Assembly (NCBI GenBank): GCA_037783415.1
Contig: JAZGTN010000017.1
Span: 3,230,501 to 3,294,500, forward strand
Origin: Leptasterias polaris
Taxonomy: Eukaryota > Echinodermata > Asteroidea > Forcipulatida > Asteriidae
Direction of reading: 5' to 3'
DNA length: 64,000 nucleotides
Positions 58,282-64,000 of the stretch are shown here, one piece after another (position 1 is the stretch's first letter; each line of letters starts with the position of its first letter). The position numbers and the translations under genes are program-made. The notes beneath the pieces were generated by a model that was not told the origin of the DNA, ran no database searches, and saw only the letters and a program-made list of their open reading frames with translations.

Positions 58282-58605
58282 AGTTGATCTCTCTGAATGG
58301 GTTGATCTCTCTGAATGGGTTGATCGCCCTGAATGGGTTGATCTCTCTGAATGGGTTGATCGCCCTGAATGGGTTGATCGCCCTGAATGGGTTGATCGCC
58401 CTGAATGGGTTGATCGCCCTGAATGGGTTGATCGCCCTGAATGGGTTGATCTCTCTGAATGGGTTGATCGCCCTGAATGGGTTGATCTCCCTGAATGGGT
58501 TGATCGCCCTGAATGGGTTGTTCGCCCTGAATGAGTTGTTCGCCCTGAATGAGTTGATCTCTCTGAATGAGTTGATCTCTCTGAATGGGTTGATCTCTCT
58601 GGATT
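58282..58605. repeat. 18-bp minisatellite in the carrier 3' UTR
   Basis: About 18 tandem units of GTTGATCGCCCTGAATGG with a common variant GTTGATCTCTCTGAATGG and a few GTTGTT or ATGAG variants. It starts 84 bases after the stop codon. Because 18 is a multiple of three, long repeat-peptide ORFs appear in several frames; I do not take these as genes. Confidence 0.95.
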
Positions 58606-59258
58606 TGACAAATTTACTTGTTGCTGAACAATAATGTTGTTTGTTGGTTTGCAAATTATTGTACTTGCTGATGCAGACAAATGTTCAGAAGGAAAGGAGT
58701 AATTCATAACAGTCGAAAGAATATTCAACAGCACATTTTGTTGCATCACTTATCTCCTCACATGATCCACCAGCAAGTTACACCCAATTCAGACAGGCAC
58801 TCTAGAGTCGCGCCGCGCCGAACCAAATAGATTAGGAGCGACTCTAGGTCGACCCAATTAAATTTTGGTTTCAGACAGCCGAACTTAACAAAACATTTAC
58901 ATAGGTTCGGCTCATGACAAGATCGACGTCTGAAACCAAGGCGCTCCAGAGTCGTTCCGAACGACTGCAACAGTCGATCTTTTGACTTCTAGCGCGTCCA
59001 GTCGCTCTTAACTGTTTCAGACGTCGAACTTTTGATGACCACCCCTAAATATTGAGTCTAGTGCTGTCATGATTTTAATGATAATTGTCTCACTCGTAAA
59101 TTGTACTGTTGTGAAGTGCCATGAGGGTCTGTGGGGCGAATTTGGAACTATATAATTTTAAGAATGTTATTATATATTGTCAATATCATATTTTGGAAGG
59201 GCAGGGCAGAAGGTCCTTATTAGAAACTCAATTATGAATAATGAACGCTTTGTTCTGC

Positions 59259-59283
59259 AATAAAGCATGAAGTTGTGAATAAA
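59259..59283 (+). terminator. candidate carrier polyadenylation signals
   Basis: Two AATAAA hexamers (59259-59264 and 59278-59283). If used, the 3' UTR is about 1.1 kb and includes the minisatellite. Confidence 0.4.
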
Positions 59284-59309
59284 ATTTGAGGTACTTTTAA
59301 TTTTTTTTA

Positions 59310-62055
59310 AATCACATAGTCGAATGGACTGCCGGCTTGTTTCTTTGCTTGTTGCTGCACTGTAGGTGCTGTCCAAAGTTTTCTACATTTTTTAAAGGTC
59401 CACAGAGTTACTGCTTTTAAACACCCCTCCCCAAGTAGTATTTATCAACATTTTGAGTATGTCAGTACTGATGAGCATTTGTAGTCGTACAGTTCTGTAA
59501 TCAAACTACAGGGAGTACAAAATCATATGACACACTGACTCCTATTTTCGCATCCCTGTGGAGACTTCTATTGTTTTTCCTTTGTCCCTGTACTTAACAT
59601 CCTTCTATAGACTTTGTGCACAAAATTCCTCTTAAGAATTCTCCTGACGATGACTAGAGCAAGCTAGTTGAAATGTTGATACAAATTAAAAACTCGCTCC
59701 GCGGCAGTGTAGTTAATAACGATAAGTCCCCTCGATCCACAAAGTGAAAGTAGTAGTCCCGGCCGATTTCCTACCTCCCGCCCAGGTAGTATTTTGGAGC
59801 ACAACAGTTCTTTTCAGAACTGAGAAGTCTCCCGATTTCTGAATAATCTACTCCGCGGCAGTAGAATAAATAGCAAGACAAGTTCTCAGAGAACAAAATC
59901 TACTTAGCAAGTAGATATGCAAGTGGTGTTACCGCAAACCAAATGTGAGAGTTCTCCTATTGTCTTCAATCTCCATTAGGTAGCGAATATTAAAACAGCC
60001 TAACAAGAAGTATTTTTGGCCATTGAGATAATGTGGCCTACCCGTCATATAACTCGAGTCAAGCAAGAGAAGTACGAGTATATGGTTATGTGTGTGTAAT
60101 AATGAGTGCTCTATCTTGTTCTATTATGATAACTCTATTGCATTGATATAATTTTTGTTATTATAAATTTCTGGTAATGAAACCAAGAATGCCTCATAAG
60201 TGAACTTAACCATTTTAGCTCACAAGCCTGAGGAAACCTATAAACAAGGGTGCTTGCTATGTGAACCAGAAACACCCAGTGGGTCACTACCCCTTCTATT
60301 TTACGATAAGTATTCTGGGCTCGATTTCACAAAGAGCTAAGACCCATCTTAACAGTGTATCCATCTTAATTGCTAAGCAAAGTGCGATGTCGCAATATAA
60401 ATCACTATGGTGATATTGACAACTCATCCTAAGATGAATCTTAGTGCTTTGTGAAATCGGCACAAGGGTTTTCTTTTTGGTAAACTACCAAACGAACTTG
60501 AGTCTGATGCTCTAAACCGCTCGGCCACGACACGTCACAATGGAAGACTTTGAAAACAAAATACTCACTGCAGATTTCATTTTTTTACTGAAAATACTCA
60601 CTATTTAATGGAGAATCAGTAAACAAATAAAAAAAATAAAAATCCATTCATCATTGCCATGGTTATATTCATTCATAGCATGGAGGAAGGAAGCTCTTCC
60701 TTCCTCCATGTTCATAGTTTATACAATTCCCACAAATTCAAGTTGATCACGACATTTTCAAGAAATATCCTTTGTTTGTAAAACTAAAATGGTGAGTAAA
60801 ACTAGTAGGAATTGTTTCCCCCTGATGAAAAGACAAATAAATTTATATCTATCTACACTTACTAAATTCAGTACATGTAGGTTTTTTAAAATCTAGAATC
60901 ACACACAAGTTATACTTTTTTTTTCAACAACAGGTCATACCTGCAGACATTTTAAGTTTTTTGTCTTGAATTTCAGTTGATAACAAAAAAATAAAAATTA
61001 AAACAGTTGATAATTCCACTCTATTGCTTACTCAAAACCAAAATGTTGGGACCACTGATGAGATTGGTCTGTCTGGCCTCTTATAAAAGAAGTTTCCAGA
61101 TTAAGTAAAACTTCATGAAGTTCAATCTAAACCATGCCATAGATTATGCACAGCTTTTATTCTTACAAATGCACCATGTAAAAACCTCTTTAGTAGAGCT
61201 GTTGGCTCTGAGAACATTTGTGTCTTGGTTAGTATAATTAATTGGGGGTATATCTATAAATGCAGGACACCTCACACATCAATCAAGTTTAGTTTTTATT
61301 TTAAACCTCTTCACATCGTTAGGGAGCATCTCAAATGTCTGGCACATTCTAGGAGCAAAAGAACATTCCCGTGGGCATACACCAGCAATCCATTGGACCA
61401 CCAGAACGTTCCGCTGAACCGTTTCATTGTGCTGAAGTACGGGAGCTAGTCTACACGAGTGAATACGCACATTAGTATTTTGAACGTTCTAATGGACTGT
61501 TCCGACAGTCCAACGGAACAATCCACAAGCATGCTCTGGATTACTTATCCGATCCAGATAGAACAGTCCTACCGTTCCGACTTGAGATGCTCCCTTATCT
61601 TGGGGTATAAATCTAACCCTAATTTGATAAATATTCAAAATTTCCCGGGTTCTGAATACAACAAATTCTTTTCTATAAAAAACCCTCCAAAGACGCCTTC
61701 CTCATCTGCCGGTGAAATAATTGGACGGAACAAATGGCATCTTGGCTACCTCGGCATCCATCTCCCTCTTGCGGACTTGAATTTTGACCTTTGTCTTGAC
61801 CTTTGAGCTTGCCGTCTGGACGTAGCCCATGGCGACATTAACCTTGAGTGTTGGCGATGGGCATCCGCTGGTCACATGACCTATTTCATTGCCTGCCTCG
61901 TCAAGGATTATTGCCCCGGCTGTAACAAGATCAAGAAGCCGGTTAATCTTGACATTAATTTTGGAAAGTAATTCTTCCTACATTTGTCCAACTTCGAAGA
62001 GCTGCTTATCAGGCGACTGTATGCTTACTGTACGATTTCCATTTCATAGCGCTCC
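59310..62055. other. intergenic, no gene; repeats
   Basis: Holds repeat-like stretches: CTCCTGACGATGACTAGAGCAAG and twice CTCCGCGGCAGT around 59640-59860 (retroelement-tail-like), a foldback repeat at 60335-60466, a SINE head at 60495-60540, and a short inverted repeat CATGGAGGAAGGAAG/CTTCCTTCCTCCATG near 60680-60710. No convincing coding exon; the ORF near 61459-61806 has no recognisable domain. Confidence 0.45.
60335..60466. repeat. foldback repeat, CTTAGTGCTTTGTGAAATCG family
   Basis: CGATTTCACAAAGAGCTAAG at left and CTTAGTGCTTTGTGAAATCG at right are inverted. A related sequence lies at about 18150-18280 (GATGAATCTTAGTGCTTTGTGAG). Confidence 0.6.
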
Positions 62056-62059
62056 TTAA

Positions 62060-63446
62060 AGGGCCTATGAAATAGATTTTTTTAATGCTGGAAACAATAA
62101 AGTATGCCTATTACAACATATATTTGATTTTTTTTTTTTTTTCACAAGCCATTTTACACCATTAAAAAAATCATTTCGAAATTTAGGGGGGCCGCAGCGC
62201 CCCACCCATACCTCCTCATTAACATAAAATCCGTGACGTAAACAAAGGCAATTCAGCAGAACGACTTGTCATACGTAACGTCATGTGTGTGTGGCCACCC
62301 GACCGCACCGCCGAGCGAACACACGGAAGGAAAACGTTCAAAACAGTTTGTCTCTCTCTTTTGGGGGTCTTGTTACGTCGATTTTAAGAAATGCCATCAA
62401 GGTGTGTTGCTGCTGGGTGTAGCAACACCACTAAAAATGGAGTTAGTGTCCATAAATTTCCAGCGGACCCAAAATTCAGACGGATATGGACGGCAAATGT
62501 GAAGCTGACCAGGGCCAAGTGGTCTGGACGGAGCGAGCAGCCTATGCTCTGCAGTGCCCACTTTGAGTCAAGTTGTTTTGAACGTGGCCTTCACAACCAG
62601 TTTGGCATAAAGTACAAGGCTATGCTGTTGCCAGATGCCGCGCCAACAATTTTTCCAGTAAGCAAGAAGGCTGGAGAAAAGGAGAAACGACCGGAGAAAA
62701 GGAGAGGTGCTTTTTGGAAGCGAGAAAAACTCAGGGTAAGTAATTTTGGCTGTATGGAAACCACCCGTGCGTGCACACAATTCACAATACCCCTCAACAC
62801 CGCAGTCATGTTCTACAAACATATCGTCCTTTTTCGCATTATTGTTGACGACATCATATCTGATCTTATATTCTAATATATACATGTAGTTTTATAGAAT
62901 GTATCAAAAGTCCCCTGACTGAACACGTACTTGTTCCACTTATATTCCACCCCCCAAATATGGTTGCGTTATTGTCCATCGGTGGAGGCTTGCGCTTCGT
63001 TTCACGGTACCCTGTGACCGGCCGGGTCGACTGTGATCAACGTGTACGGTACACACATTTCTTTCTGGTTCTGAGGTAAAGGAAGGGGAATCCTCACCTA
63101 ATCCGGACATTATTTTCTTTGTTTTTGCGATTTATTCCAGTGGAGTATCAACGTACGCCTTGACGATCGACTCGACTCGGCTGTATACTTAAACTGCGCG
63201 CGCCTGGGCACCAGACCACGACTGAGATCTCGATCTGGGAGCCGCTGCCTTTGTGTACGTCACGAACAGCGCCCTCTTGTGGCGTCTAAAATACGAAAGT
63301 TTCGGGGGGGGTATTTTTTTTATTGAATTAAAATACAAAAATGCACTCCAGACACTAAACAGTTTTTAAAAATAATTTCTTTTCATATGAACTAATTTAG
63401 TAAAGCTATAAAAAACACACACAAAAAATACCACTTCATAGGCCCT
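62060..63446 (+). mobile_element. TTAA-flanked THAP-encoding element, Kolobok-like
   Basis: TTAA at 62056-62059 and 63447-63450. Ends AGGGCCTATGAA and TTCATAGGCCCT are perfectly inverted for 12 bases, with related sequence inward. It encodes one THAP exon and nothing else I can recognise, so it is probably an internally deleted derivative. Kolobok DNA transposons are known for TTAA targets and THAP domains in the transposase. Total 1387 bp. Confidence 0.75.
62391..62735 (+). CDS. THAP zinc finger exon (115 codons)
   Basis: Starts MPSRCVAAGC and has the C2CH THAP pattern: C5, C10, HKFP (about 21-24), the invariant W (33), CSAHF (about 54-58) with Cys and His ligands, and APTIF near the end in place of AVPTIF. 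A Lys/Arg/Glu-rich tail follows. The exon ends at a strong donor (CTCAGG then GTAAGT at 62736) in phase 0; the open frame runs on through the intron to 62876 but loses domain character. THAP domains bind DNA and are common at the N-terminus of P- and Kolobok-type transposases. No catalytic exon is found before the right TIR. Confidence 0.8.
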
Positions 63447-63450
63447 TTAA

Positions 63451-64000
63451 CTGTAAGCACTGCATGCTAACCTTTCAGCGCTTACTGTAAGCAAATGAAT
63501 CACGACAATGCAAATACACGTTGAACATGCAAGCTGGCTGCCTAATTTTCTTGCTAACCCATGAAATACGCTTTTACAATAGAAAGTGAGCGCTCTACTC
63601 TTGTTTTTGGTAACCATGAAGCAACTGCCACACCTGGCATGCCTGGTTGTTTAAGTTCGTTTGTGGTTTGCAAAACAGCAACGTAATTTTGTTTTCTGTG
63701 TTTATTGCATAAGATGGAATTGTTGTGAGGCTGGTCAAGGTTTTTCATGTTCAAGTCAAACAATGAAAGATCGTTAATCGCCCATGCACTGCTGAGATTG
63801 TTTTAGTTGACAGATAAAGGTGCTCTGTAATGTGAATTTGCCCATTTTTACATGAATCAGCCAAACTGATAACATAAAATACTTTCCCAAACTTTGAAAA
63901 CCAGGGGTCAGCTTGAGAAATTTAACAAAGAAATTGAACAATTAAAATAGTAATAATAACGCTATGGGCGTCTCAAAATGCTTCTTTTTTTTTAAGACAG
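63451..64000. other. right end of window, no gene
   Basis: Starts with CTGTAAGCACTGCATGCTAAC and other TAAGC/GCTTA repeat words, similar to 55555-56000. The element at 62060 seems to have inserted into such a repeat. No credible ORF. Confidence 0.4.

Noticed and set aside
58282..58605. CRISPR-like appearance of regular repeats
   Set aside because: Units are contiguous with no spacers, and the DNA is clearly eukaryotic.
58195..58749. Repeat-peptide ORFs on both strands over the minisatellite
   Set aside because: An 18-bp unit keeps frames open by arithmetic; the peptides have no other support.
62735..62876. Extension of the THAP ORF to 161 codons
   Set aside because: The sequence after a strong GTAAGT donor loses the basic character and looks intronic.

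Overview
This is eukaryotic nuclear DNA from a marine deuterostome, most likely an echinoderm (inference). The signs are spliced genes with GT/AG introns, an intron-containing tRNA-Leu(CAA), tRNA-derived SINEs, many short foldback elements, and a Ty3/gypsy retrotransposon with the Gmr1-type domain order, which is known mainly from deuterostomes. I cannot fix the species.

Layout. 270-13911: a minus-strand Ty3/gypsy element arranged LTR-internal-LTR-internal-LTR, inserted as one unit (5-bp target duplication CATGG outside the outer LTRs) and broken by frameshifts shared by both internal copies. 14440-16070: a TIR element. 16087-21404: a decayed four-exon actin on the minus strand. 21930-22969: a TA-flanked TIR element. 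About 24.7-25.2 kb: a likely divergent actin control region with two perfect CArG boxes and TATA boxes. 28221-30575: an intact but divergent actin on the plus strand (379 aa, four coding exons at the same splice positions). 33657-46.9 kb: tandem units of about 1.1 kb, each with a short acidic ORF. One unit is split by a 7-kb element (35277-42302) with terminal inverted repeats of about 1.2 kb and outer arrays of GACGTC palindromes. 44.5-49.3 kb: a tandem duplication carrying tRNA-Leu(CAA), with two complete copies, one truncated copy and a 1.6-kb TAA-flanked element. 49802-58198: a complete nine-exon gene for a mitochondrial carnitine/acylcarnitine carrier-like protein (303 aa), its introns filled with Penelope, LINE, SINE and foldback remnants and its 3' UTR holding an 18-bp minisatellite. 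62060-63446: a TTAA-flanked element encoding a THAP zinc finger exon, probably a Kolobok-type derivative.

The host genes here are the actin pair, the carrier gene and the tRNA-Leu genes. Most of the rest is mobile or repetitive DNA, and several insertions can be dated relative to each other because duplicated copies in the same window preserve the empty site.
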